Shown in pieces: positions 7,173-14,950 of a DNA stretch of 37,329 nt (the stretch's first letter is position 1; each line of letters starts with the position of its first letter). The notes below the pieces were generated by a model. It was not told the DNA's origin and made no database searches. It saw only the letters and a program-made list of their open reading frames with translations. Location: the NCBI GenBank assembly GCA_947303465.1, contig CAMYYI010000022.1:1-37329 (forward strand), in the 5' to 3' direction. The translations under genes were made by a program, and so were the position numbers. This stretch comes from an uncultured Bacteroidales bacterium. Its GTDB lineage: Bacteria > Bacteroidota > Bacteroidia > Bacteroidales > UBA932.

Positions 7173-8507
7173 ATGACACTAACTGGTAACCGTTTCTTTA
7201 TTTCCCTGGCAGTCCTGGCCCTGATATTTGTCCAGGCCTGCGAAAAACAGGCATTTCTGGCCGTCAGGCCGTTTTCTGAAAACGATGTCCTTTACACCAC
7301 CGTTCTCCCTTCCCAGGACAGTGCGGCGGCGGATTCCGTTTTCCTGGTCTGCAACGAATCGTGGCTTAAACTCGGCTCCGGGGCCTTTAAACTGAACGTT
7401 TTTGTAAGTGGCCCGGAAGGCCGTATGCAACTCCCTTACCGTCTTTACAAAGACCTGGATCTCATGAATCCCGAGGCCGAAGCCCTGCTGGAGGGTAGCG
7501 TCAGCGTTCAAAAGAAGAATGGCTGCTACACTTCCCTCAAGCTTTCGCTCGGCAAACTGGATCCCGGCTTCTACCAGGTAAACATCGGCGATTCGCTCAG
7601 CTTCAACATAGGAGTAAATCCAGAGCAGGTCATCAGCCCCGTGGATGCACCGGAAGACTTCGACGCGTTCTGGGAGCAAACGCTTGCAGAGCTCGACCAG
7701 GTGCCCATGGATGCAGAGTGGACCCTCATCCCCGAGCATTCTTCCGAGCTTCGCAAATGCTATGAGCTCCGTATTGCATCGCTCGACGGCGGCATTATGG
7801 GAGGCCGTATCTACATCCCCGAGGCAGAAGGCCGCTTCCCCGTACGGCTTGAGTACATGGGCTATGGCGGTGAGCCTTACTGGCACGACCCCGACGCCGA
7901 TCCCGAGCGTATCGATTTCCTGGTGAGCGTTCGCGACCAGGGCATTTTCAAAGGTAATCAGGACAGGTGGATAGACCGCGGCCTGAACTCAAAAGACGAG
8001 TTCTACTACCGCGGTGCTTTCTGCGATGTTGCCAGAGCCGTAGATTTTGCCGCGTCCCTGCCGAAGGCAGACACCACCCGTTTTGTGGCATTTGGCGAGA
8101 GCCAGGGCGGAGCTTTTACATGGATCAGTGCGGCCCTGCGCCCCATGATTCGCGGCATAGCGCCCGGCGTGCCTTTCCTGGGAGATTACGAGCATTACGG
8201 CCAGATAGTCTGGTGGCCCGTGCATGAGATGTACGAGGCTGCCGACGCGGCCGGCATAGACCGAGCGGAACTGCTGGGCATGCTGCGTTATTTCGATGTA
8301 AAGAACTTCACTCCCCGCATCACATGCCCTGTGCTTATGGGTTTTGGCCTTCAGGATCCGGTCTGCCCTCCGCACACCAACTTCTCCGAGTTCAACAACT
8401 GCGCATCTGCCGAAAAGCGCTGGCACTGCGTGGCGTGGTGCGGTCACGGAATGTGGCTGGAACCTAGCTGGAGGGAACTGAAAGAGGAATTCTTAAATCA
8501 ATTCTAA
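7173..8507 (+). CDS. CE7-like acetyl (xylan/mannan) esterase lipoprotein
   Basis: Predicted alpha/beta-hydrolase of the acetyl xylan esterase AXE1/CE7 group (444 aa). It probably removes acetyl esters from imported oligosaccharides. A signal peptide ends in a lipobox-like VQAC (residue about 24). Residues about 25-150 look like a beta-rich accessory domain. The esterase core starts near VDAPEDFDAFWEQTL. Catalytic residues are visible: Ser310 in GESQGG, Asp395 in GLQDPVCPP and His425 in WCGHGMW. Residues after the lipid Cys (EKQAF) are not strongly acidic, so the cell-surface position is uncertain and periplasm is possible. It is the first gene of the plus-strand PUL run, 35 nt before susC. 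Glucomannans are naturally acetylated, which suits the context. Confidence 0.87.
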   Translation: MTLTGNRFFISLAVLALIFVQACEKQAFLAVRPFSENDVLYTTVLPSQDSAAADSVFLVCNESWLKLGSGAFKLNVFVSGPEGRMQLPYRLYKDLDLMNPEAEALLEGSVSVQKKNGCYTSLKLSLGKLDPGFYQVNIGDSLSFNIGVNPEQVISPVDAPEDFDAFWEQTLAELDQVPMDAEWTLIPEHSSELRKCYELRIASLDGGIMGGRIYIPEAEGRFPVRLEYMGYGGEPYWHDPDADPERIDFLVSVRDQGIFKGNQDRWIDRGLNSKDEFYYRGAFCDVARAVDFAASLPKADTTRFVAFGESQGGAFTWISAALRPMIRGIAPGVPFLGDYEHYGQIVWWPVHEMYEAADAAGIDRAELLGMLRYFDVKNFTPRITCPVLMGFGLQDPVCPPHTNFSEFNNCASAEKRWHCVAWCGHGMWLEPSWRELKEEFLNQF

Positions 8508-8542
8508 TAATATAATTCTAATTTAAGTTAAAATCAGGTCCA

Positions 8543-11500
8543 ATGAAAAGTAAACTAATTACTTGCCTATTGATGCTCTGTTTGGGAGCGAGCCTGTATG
8601 CCCAGAAGGTCTCCGTTTCGGGTACCGTCAGGGATAATGTAGGCCCCCTCATCGGAGCAAGCGTGCTCGAAAAGGGCACCGCATCCAATGGCGCAGTGAC
8701 CAATCTGGACGGTAAGTTCTCGCTCAGCGTGAACCCCGGCGCCACCCTGGTGGTATCCATGATAGGTTACTCAACACAGGAGATTCCTGTAGGATCCCAG
8801 ACCGTTTTCAACATCGTCCTCAAGGAGGATGCTGAATTCCTCGAGGAAGTAGTGGTCGTGGGTTATGGTACCATGAGGAGGAGCGACCTTTCCGGTGCTT
8901 CCGTTTCCATGAAGGAGGAAGACCTCAAGGGCTCCATCATTACCAACCTCGACCAGTCCCTCCAGGGCCGTGCTGCCGGTGTTGCCGCAGTACAGACTTC
9001 CGGTGCTCCGGGTTCCTCTTCATCTATCCGCGTCCGTGGCCAGGCTACGGTCAACGCCAACGCTGAACCGTTGTACGTCATCGACGGCGTCATCATTCAG
9101 GGCGGCGGCAGCTCCGGCTGGGATTACGGTCTCGGCTCCCTCGGTAACGGTAAGATTTCTACCATCTCCCCTCTGGCAACCATCAACCCTGCCGATATCG
9201 TGAGCATGGAGATTCTCAAGGACGCCTCTGCAACCGCTATCTACGGTGCCCAGGGCGCCAACGGCGTTATCCTCATTACCACCAAGCATGGTAAGGCCGG
9301 CGACGCCAAGTTCTCCTATGACGGTATGTTTGCAGTATCCCGCCAGACCAGCCGTATCGACATGATGAACCTGCGCCAGTTCGCGGAGTTCTATAATGAA
9401 CTGGTAGACATGGGAGTTGCAACCAACAACAACTGGTATGCAGATCCTTCCCTCCTGGGTGTCGGTACCAACTGGCAGGACGAGGTGTTCCGCACAGCTC
9501 TCCAGCATCAGCACCAGATCAGCGCGCAGGGCGGTTCCGATAAGGTACAGTACTATGTTTCCGGTTCCTACATGGATCAGCAGGGTACCATCATCGGTTC
9601 CGAGTTCAACCGTCTCAGCTTCCGCACCAACCTCGACGCACAGCTCAAGGAATGGTTCAAGCTCGGTCTGAACGCCACCTACTCCATTACCAACGATAAC
9701 ATCAAGCTGGCCGACGGTCAGGAAGGTGTCATCTTCTACTCTCTCACCACCCTGCCCGACATCCCTGTTTATGACATAGACGGCAATTATTCCACCACCG
9801 TCCGTGAGGGATACACCACCGCCAACCCTGTGGCTATGGCAATGATGGATGAGAACCTGCTCAAACGTCAGAAACTCACCGGTAACGTCTATGCCGAGCT
9901 TACTCCCATCAAGCATTTTGCATTGAGGAGCGAGGTCGGTTTCGACTTCTCCAATTCCGAGTCTTCCACTTACAAGCCTATGGTCAACCTGGGTGGCTGG
10001 CAGCGTGGTACCAATACCATGACGGCCCAGAACAACACCAGTACCTATTGGTCAGTGAAGAACTACCTCACCTATACCAACACCTTCGGTAAGCACCACA
10101 TTACCGCCATGGTCGGTCAGGAGGCATGGGAATCCAGCTGGAAGTATCTGAGCGGCAGCAATACCAAGCTCCCTTCCGACGAGATCCACAATCTCTCGCT
10201 GGCAACCGGCACCCCGTCGATCGGCTCCGGTTTCGGTTCTGCTGCAATGGCTTCCTTCTTTACCCGTGAGAGCTACAACTACGATAACCGCTACCTGTTG
10301 ACCTACACTTTCCGCTATGACGGTTCTTCCAACTTCGGTCCGGATAACCGTTGGGCAGGTTTCCACTCCGTGGCAGGAAGCTGGCGTTTCACCAACGAGA
10401 AGTTCTATCCCGCTGCATTGAAGGATGTCCTCAACGACGGTAAGATCCGTATCGGCTGGGGCCAGACCGGTAACTCCAATATCGGCGGCGGAGCATGGGA
10501 ATCCGGCATGTCCAAGGTGCCTACGGGCCTCGGCGACAGCCAGCGTCCCGCCAATATCTCCAACACCGGTGTACACTGGGAGAAGCAGGAACAGACCAAT
10601 ATCGGTTTAGACTTGAGCTTCTTCAATAACCGGGTGAACCTTACTGTAGACCTCTATAGGAAGATTTCTTCCGACATGCTCATGTCCATGACCCTTCCTT
10701 CCTATATGGGTACTCTCGGCAACGGTGCTTCAGCACTGTCCGCTCCCAAGGGCAACTACGGTTCCATCGAAAACAAGGGTCTGGAAATCACCCTCGACAC
10801 CCATCCGGTAGAGGTCGGTAACTTCGCATGGGATTCCAACTTCCAGATTTCCTTCAACAAGAACAAACTGGTCGCCCTCGACGGCAGCGCCAACGCCAAT
10901 CTCCCCGGTTACGGGCAGTGGAACGACATCGTATCCGTCAGCAGGCTGGGAGAGTCCCTGTACAGCTTCTACGGATACGAAGTAGAAGGTGTATACAGAG
11001 ATTTCGAGGACATCATGAATTCGCCCAAGGCTGCATCCTGGCCCACTTCTTTCGATGCGAACGGAAATCCCATTTTCGATCCTTCCAAGACAGTATGGCC
11101 CGGTGACCTCAAGTTCAAGGATGTGAGCGGCCCCGAAGGCAAACCTGACGGCGTCATCAACGAACTCGATAAAACAAACATCGGTTCACCGCTTCCTATC
11201 TTCACCTTCGGCTGGACCAACACCTTCCGCTGGAAGAACCTCGACCTGAGCGTGTTCGTGAACGGCTCCTACGGCAACAAGATTCTCAACTACAACAAGA
11301 TGGGCCAGGGTTACAACAGCCTCGTGTCCATGACCAGCACCTGGATCAACAAACACGTTTCAGTTATGGATCACGCCCGCCTCGAGCCCATCGATCCGGC
11401 CAAGACCTACGCTGACGGCAGCTCCTGGCTGACAGACATCACCAACGTCAGGGTTTCCAACCCCGACACCATGATGCCCCGTGCATGGAATGCAGATCCG

Positions 11501-11794
11501 AACCACAACATCGATTACCTGAGCTCCCGCTATATAGAGGACGGCAGCTACCTGCGTATCAAGAACATCACCCTGGGTTACACCTTCCCCAAGGTAGTGC
11601 TCCAGAAGATCAAGTTCGAGAACATCAGGGTTTACTGCAATATCCAGAACCTCTACACCCTCACCAATTACTCGGGTTACGATCCTGAAGTCGGTGCTTC
11701 CACTCAGGATGCAACCGGTCTCACCTTCGGCGTAGATAACGGACGTTATCCTTCTCCTATGACCTGTTCCTTCGGTGTAAATCTTACTTTCTAA
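8543..11794 (+). CDS. SusC-like TonB-dependent outer membrane transporter
   Basis: Full-length SusC/RagA-type transporter (1083 aa) that imports oligosaccharides across the outer membrane with TonB energy. It has a signal peptide (residues 1-20, LGASLYAQ), then a carboxypeptidase-regulatory-like beta domain (about 22-95, VSVSGTVRDNVGPLIGASV). A VVVVGYGTMRRSDLSG segment near 106-121 is typical of the region before the plug. The plug domain (about 120-240) has the ATAIYGAQGANGVILITTK signature, and the beta-barrel ends in a terminal Phe (GVNLTF). The adjacent SusD-like gene completes the import complex. The 35-nt upstream gap is AT-rich but holds no TAnnTTTG box, so transcription from the esterase promoter is likely. 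Confidence 0.97.
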   Translation: MKSKLITCLLMLCLGASLYAQKVSVSGTVRDNVGPLIGASVLEKGTASNGAVTNLDGKFSLSVNPGATLVVSMIGYSTQEIPVGSQTVFNIVLKEDAEFLEEVVVVGYGTMRRSDLSGASVSMKEEDLKGSIITNLDQSLQGRAAGVAAVQTSGAPGSSSSIRVRGQATVNANAEPLYVIDGVIIQGGGSSGWDYGLGSLGNGKISTISPLATINPADIVSMEILKDASATAIYGAQGANGVILITTKHGKAGDAKFSYDGMFAVSRQTSRIDMMNLRQFAEFYNELVDMGVATNNNWYADPSLLGVGTNWQDEVFRTALQHQHQISAQGGSDKVQYYVSGSYMDQQGTIIGSEFNRLSFRTNLDAQLKEWFKLGLNATYSITNDNIKLADGQEGVIFYSLTTLPDIPVYDIDGNYSTTVREGYTTANPVAMAMMDENLLKRQKLTGNVYAELTPIKHFALRSEVGFDFSNSESSTYKPMVNLGGWQRGTNTMTAQNNTSTYWSVKNYLTYTNTFGKHHITAMVGQEAWESSWKYLSGSNTKLPSDEIHNLSLATGTPSIGSGFGSAAMASFFTRESYNYDNRYLLTYTFRYDGSSNFGPDNRWAGFHSVAGSWRFTNEKFYPAALKDVLNDGKIRIGWGQTGNSNIGGGAWESGMSKVPTGLGDSQRPANISNTGVHWEKQEQTNIGLDLSFFNNRVNLTVDLYRKISSDMLMSMTLPSYMGTLGNGASALSAPKGNYGSIENKGLEITLDTHPVEVGNFAWDSNFQISFNKNKLVALDGSANANLPGYGQWNDIVSVSRLGESLYSFYGYEVEGVYRDFEDIMNSPKAASWPTSFDANGNPIFDPSKTVWPGDLKFKDVSGPEGKPDGVINELDKTNIGSPLPIFTFGWTNTFRWKNLDLSVFVNGSYGNKILNYNKMGQGYNSLVSMTSTWINKHVSVMDHARLEPIDPAKTYADGSSWLTDITNVRVSNPDTMMPRAWNADPNHNIDYLSSRYIEDGSYLRIKNITLGYTFPKVVLQKIKFENIRVYCNIQNLYTLTNYSGYDPEVGASTQDATGLTFGVDNGRYPSPMTCSFGVNLTF

Positions 11795-11799
11795 AAGAT

Positions 11800-11804
11800 G
11801 GAGG
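11800..11804 (+). promoter_or_regulatory. Shine-Dalgarno GGAGG deciding the susD-like start
   Basis: GGAGG at 11800-11804 lies 8 nt before ATG 11813. It supports that start over the in-frame ATG at 11798, which would place non-signal residues before the lipoprotein leader. Strong Shine-Dalgarno sites are uncommon in Bacteroidetes. Confidence 0.6.
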
Positions 11805-11812
11805 ACAAGAAT

Positions 11813-13618
11813 ATGAAAAATGCTATCAAATATATCGCCCTTGCTGCAATAATCGTCTTCGGCGCCGTTTCCTGCGAGAAATTCCTGGACCGTCCCTCCG
11901 AGGACAGCTACACCACGGCACAGTTCTATCAGAACGATGCCCAGATGGAGCAGGGTATCAATTACCTGTACAATTCACCCTGGCAGGACATCACCCGTTT
12001 CTTCAGTTACTCTTCCGAGTGCCTGGCCGGTAACGTCTATCTGGCCGATGCGGCCCAGCGCCCGTACACATTTCTTGCTGTGACCGGTGAAGACGCCGTT
12101 CTCAAGGACATGTCCTATGCCCTGTGGGCCGTGAATGCCCAGTGCAACACCGTCATCCACAACATTCAGGCTGCCAAGGGTAGCGCCTCCACCGAAGTCA
12201 AGAACCGTTGCATCGGCGAAGTTCTGGCCTGGAAGGCTATGACCTACTTCTTCCTGGTGCGTACTTTCGGTGATGTCCCTATCATTCACGACAATACCGA
12301 AGTTATCAAGGAGGCTACCTACAATGAGCAGAAGAAAGTCCAGAAGGCCGATGTTTACGAGTACGTAATCATGACCCTGGAAAAAGCTATGGAGTTGCTT
12401 CCCAAGAACGCCTACATCGGTAAACTCAACCGTATAGACTACTATGCCGCCGAGGCTCTGCTCTCAAAGGTATACCTGACCAAGGCCGGTGTTACCGGTT
12501 CCCTGAACCAGGAAGACCTCGAGAAGGCCCGCGACTATGCCAAGGACGTTATCCTCAACTCCGGCCGTAGCCTTACTCCCAATTATTCAGACAACTTCCG
12601 CATGACAGCGGCCCAGTTCCAGCAGACGGGCGAACAGCTCTTCACATGGCACTGGCAGGCTGCCAACAAGAGCGCCTGGACCACCCAGAACTACATGCAG
12701 AGTGATGTGGGTCTGGTCGGATTTGACGAGAACGGTGACCTCTGGGGCGACTGGAAAGGCCCTACCATCGACCTCCAGGAAGCCTTCGGAACACAGAATC
12801 CCGCCCTTCAGGATCCTACTGCCCGCGTAGAGACCGACGACCGCCGCAAAGCTACGTTTATGCTCTTCGGCGACCAGTACGATTACTTCTGGACCGACGT
12901 GGAAGGCGGATTCAACCTCTACCGCTTCTTCTATGACGAGAATTACTATCCCGGCGGTCTTACCACCAATGGTTCTTCCCGTGCATGGGGCAGCCCTACC
13001 GGTGCCAGCTACTGCAAGCATCTTTATGGTGACAACGCCGACCACGAGGCCGCTTTCGGTTATCCTGCCGGCAACATGTACAACCAGCTTCCTACCCATA
13101 TCCTCCGTCTTGGAGACATTTACCTGGTATACGCAGAAGCCTGCCTCCTCACAGGTGACAACGCCACTGCACTTGAGTATGTGAACAAGATCCGCGAGCG
13201 CGCACACGCCGCTCCCGTAGCCTCGGTCGACTTTGAGACGATATGGAAAGAGCGCCGTCTGGAGCTTGCTCTGGAAGGTGACCGCTGGTACGATTTCGTA
13301 CGCCGCTCCTATTATGATGCAGGCAGCTGTATCAAGGAGCTTGAATCCCAGCGCCGTTCCGTCTATACCCCCAGTTTGGACGATCCCTATAAGAGGTTCG
13401 TTACCAACGAACAGGGCGAGTATGTCGGCCCCGGCAACGGCCGTCCATGGGACACCAGCGGGATATCCTATGATAATCAGTACGATGTTTCAAACGTGAG
13501 CGCCAGTGTATTCACCATGCCTTTCCCTACCGAGGACGTGGTCATGAATCCCAATGTGGCTTCCACTGCCGAAGCAATTCACGTGGATGTCCGCGAGACT
13601 TTTTCCTATGACTTTTAA
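11813..13618 (+). CDS. SusD-like glycan-binding lipoprotein
   Basis: RagB/SusD-family outer-membrane lipoprotein (601 aa) that forms the lid of the SusC transporter and binds the incoming glycan. The lipobox is GAVSC, followed by EKFLDRPSED, which is typical of SusD proteins. N-terminal SusD helices follow (AQMEQGINYLY, ALWAVNAQCNTVIHNI) and then AWKAMTYFFLVRTFGDVPII, the conserved TPR-like segment. The C-terminal part has YLVYAEACLLTGDNATALEYVNKIRERA and ERRLELALEGDRWYDFVRR, hallmarks of the family. It begins 18 nt after the susC stop and is clearly in the same transcript. Confidence 0.96.
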   Translation: MKNAIKYIALAAIIVFGAVSCEKFLDRPSEDSYTTAQFYQNDAQMEQGINYLYNSPWQDITRFFSYSSECLAGNVYLADAAQRPYTFLAVTGEDAVLKDMSYALWAVNAQCNTVIHNIQAAKGSASTEVKNRCIGEVLAWKAMTYFFLVRTFGDVPIIHDNTEVIKEATYNEQKKVQKADVYEYVIMTLEKAMELLPKNAYIGKLNRIDYYAAEALLSKVYLTKAGVTGSLNQEDLEKARDYAKDVILNSGRSLTPNYSDNFRMTAAQFQQTGEQLFTWHWQAANKSAWTTQNYMQSDVGLVGFDENGDLWGDWKGPTIDLQEAFGTQNPALQDPTARVETDDRRKATFMLFGDQYDYFWTDVEGGFNLYRFFYDENYYPGGLTTNGSSRAWGSPTGASYCKHLYGDNADHEAAFGYPAGNMYNQLPTHILRLGDIYLVYAEACLLTGDNATALEYVNKIRERAHAAPVASVDFETIWKERRLELALEGDRWYDFVRRSYYDAGSCIKELESQRRSVYTPSLDDPYKRFVTNEQGEYVGPGNGRPWDTSGISYDNQYDVSNVSASVFTMPFPTEDVVMNPNVASTAEAIHVDVRETFSYDF

Positions 13619-13629
13619 TCCGTGATCCG

Positions 13630-14937
13630 ATGAAAGCAAATATTAAATATACCGCTTTGATACTTGGTCTGCTGTTTGCCGCATCTTGCCAGCAGCTCGA
13701 CTATCCGGACCGCCTGGTTCTCACTGACGGTGTCCCTTCTGTGGACTTTGTCCGCTACGGTGACAGGGACGTGATGATCACCCAGGCCGCTATGGCCGAG
13801 GTGGTCTGCCTGGTAGGTGACAATCTTACCAGCGTCCATGACATCTATTTCAATGACCAGAAGGCCGTCCTGAACCCCAGTTACATAACTGCCAAGACCC
13901 TCCTGGTTCAGATTCCCAAGAATATGCCCGTCGTCCAGGACGATCAGATTCACCTGATTACCCGTGACAGCTCGGTTGTCCTGTACGACTTCAAGGTGTT
14001 GCCGCCGGCTCCTCAGGTGGACGGCATATCTTCAGAATGGGCCAATCCCGGCGAGACTGTGACCATCACAGGTTCCTATCTCTTCGCTCCTATTACCGTT
14101 CTGTTCCCCGGTGCCGATCCTGTTGAGGTTGCCACCGCCACCGGAAACGCTTTCGACATGGTCGTTCCCGAGGGTGCACAGCCCGGCAAGATCAAGGTTA
14201 CCACCGATTCCGGTACCGCGCAGTCCACGTTCCTGTACAAGGATTCCCGCGGCATGCTCTTCGACTTCGACGGCGCCACCGGCCTTGACAACCATGGCTG
14301 GAACGGACACAGCAGCAAGGACGATGACGGAACGGGTGTGAACGGACGTTACTTCCAGTTCGGTGACGGCAATGCCGTTCTCGACGGCAGCTGGGAGGAG
14401 AGCAACTTCTCGTTCGTCTACTGGCCGGGAAGCTGGAACGAGCCCGAGAACTATAATGACGGCACCCAGATGTGGCCCCGTCTCTGCGACATCGTTGACT
14501 TTACCAACTGGCAGAACATGGCCCTCAAGTTCGAAATGTGCATCCCCGCCTCCAACCCCTGGAGCAATACTCCGATGCAGATCGTATTTGCAGGTGTGGA
14601 TCTGGTCAGCTTCGGTGCCACTACCACCGATATTTACGGTAACGCTTGTGCCGGCCAGAACAATACGTACATGAACGGCGATGCCGCCCCGCGTGTGTTC
14701 TACCAGCCTTGGGAAGCAACCGGTTCCTATGATACCGGAGGCAAGTGGGTCACGGTTACCCTCCCTCTCACAGACTTCACCAAGAACTGGACGGGCGCGC
14801 CTGCAACCGCAGAAGTCAAAGCATCTACCTTCGCCAGCGTATGGTTCTTCATCTGCAACGGCGGTGTCGAATACCCCGACGCAAGCTGTACGCCTATCAT
14901 CAAGATCGACAACATCCGTGCTGTCCCTATCAAATAA
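13630..14937 (+). CDS. Surface glycan-binding protein with IPT/TIG domains
   Basis: Lipoprotein of 435 residues in the position of SusE/SGBP-B proteins. The lipobox is FAASC (Cys about residue 19), followed by QQLDYPDR. Two IPT/TIG-like immunoglobulin folds are visible: about residues 33-118 (GDRDVMITQAAMAEVVCLVG) and about 120-207 (SSEWANPGETVTITGSYL). The last roughly 225 residues form a carbohydrate-binding domain resembling the C-terminal domain of the B. ovatus xyloglucan SGBP-B. It is rich in Trp and Tyr (SFVYWPGSWNEPENY, VFYQPWEATG). It should hold the polysaccharide at the cell surface next to SusCD. It starts 11 nt after the susD-like stop. Confidence 0.88.
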   Translation: MKANIKYTALILGLLFAASCQQLDYPDRLVLTDGVPSVDFVRYGDRDVMITQAAMAEVVCLVGDNLTSVHDIYFNDQKAVLNPSYITAKTLLVQIPKNMPVVQDDQIHLITRDSSVVLYDFKVLPPAPQVDGISSEWANPGETVTITGSYLFAPITVLFPGADPVEVATATGNAFDMVVPEGAQPGKIKVTTDSGTAQSTFLYKDSRGMLFDFDGATGLDNHGWNGHSSKDDDGTGVNGRYFQFGDGNAVLDGSWEESNFSFVYWPGSWNEPENYNDGTQMWPRLCDIVDFTNWQNMALKFEMCIPASNPWSNTPMQIVFAGVDLVSFGATTTDIYGNACAGQNNTYMNGDAAPRVFYQPWEATGSYDTGGKWVTVTLPLTDFTKNWTGAPATAEVKASTFASVWFFICNGGVEYPDASCTPIIKIDNIRAVPIK

Positions 14938-14943
14938 AGGAGG
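14938..14943 (+). promoter_or_regulatory. Canonical Shine-Dalgarno AGGAGG
   Basis: AGGAGG at 14938-14943 is 7 nt before the ATG at 14951 and directly follows the TAA of the preceding gene. The full consensus and ideal spacing point to efficient translation of the large binding protein. Confidence 0.65.
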
Positions 14944-14950
14944 ATAGAAT

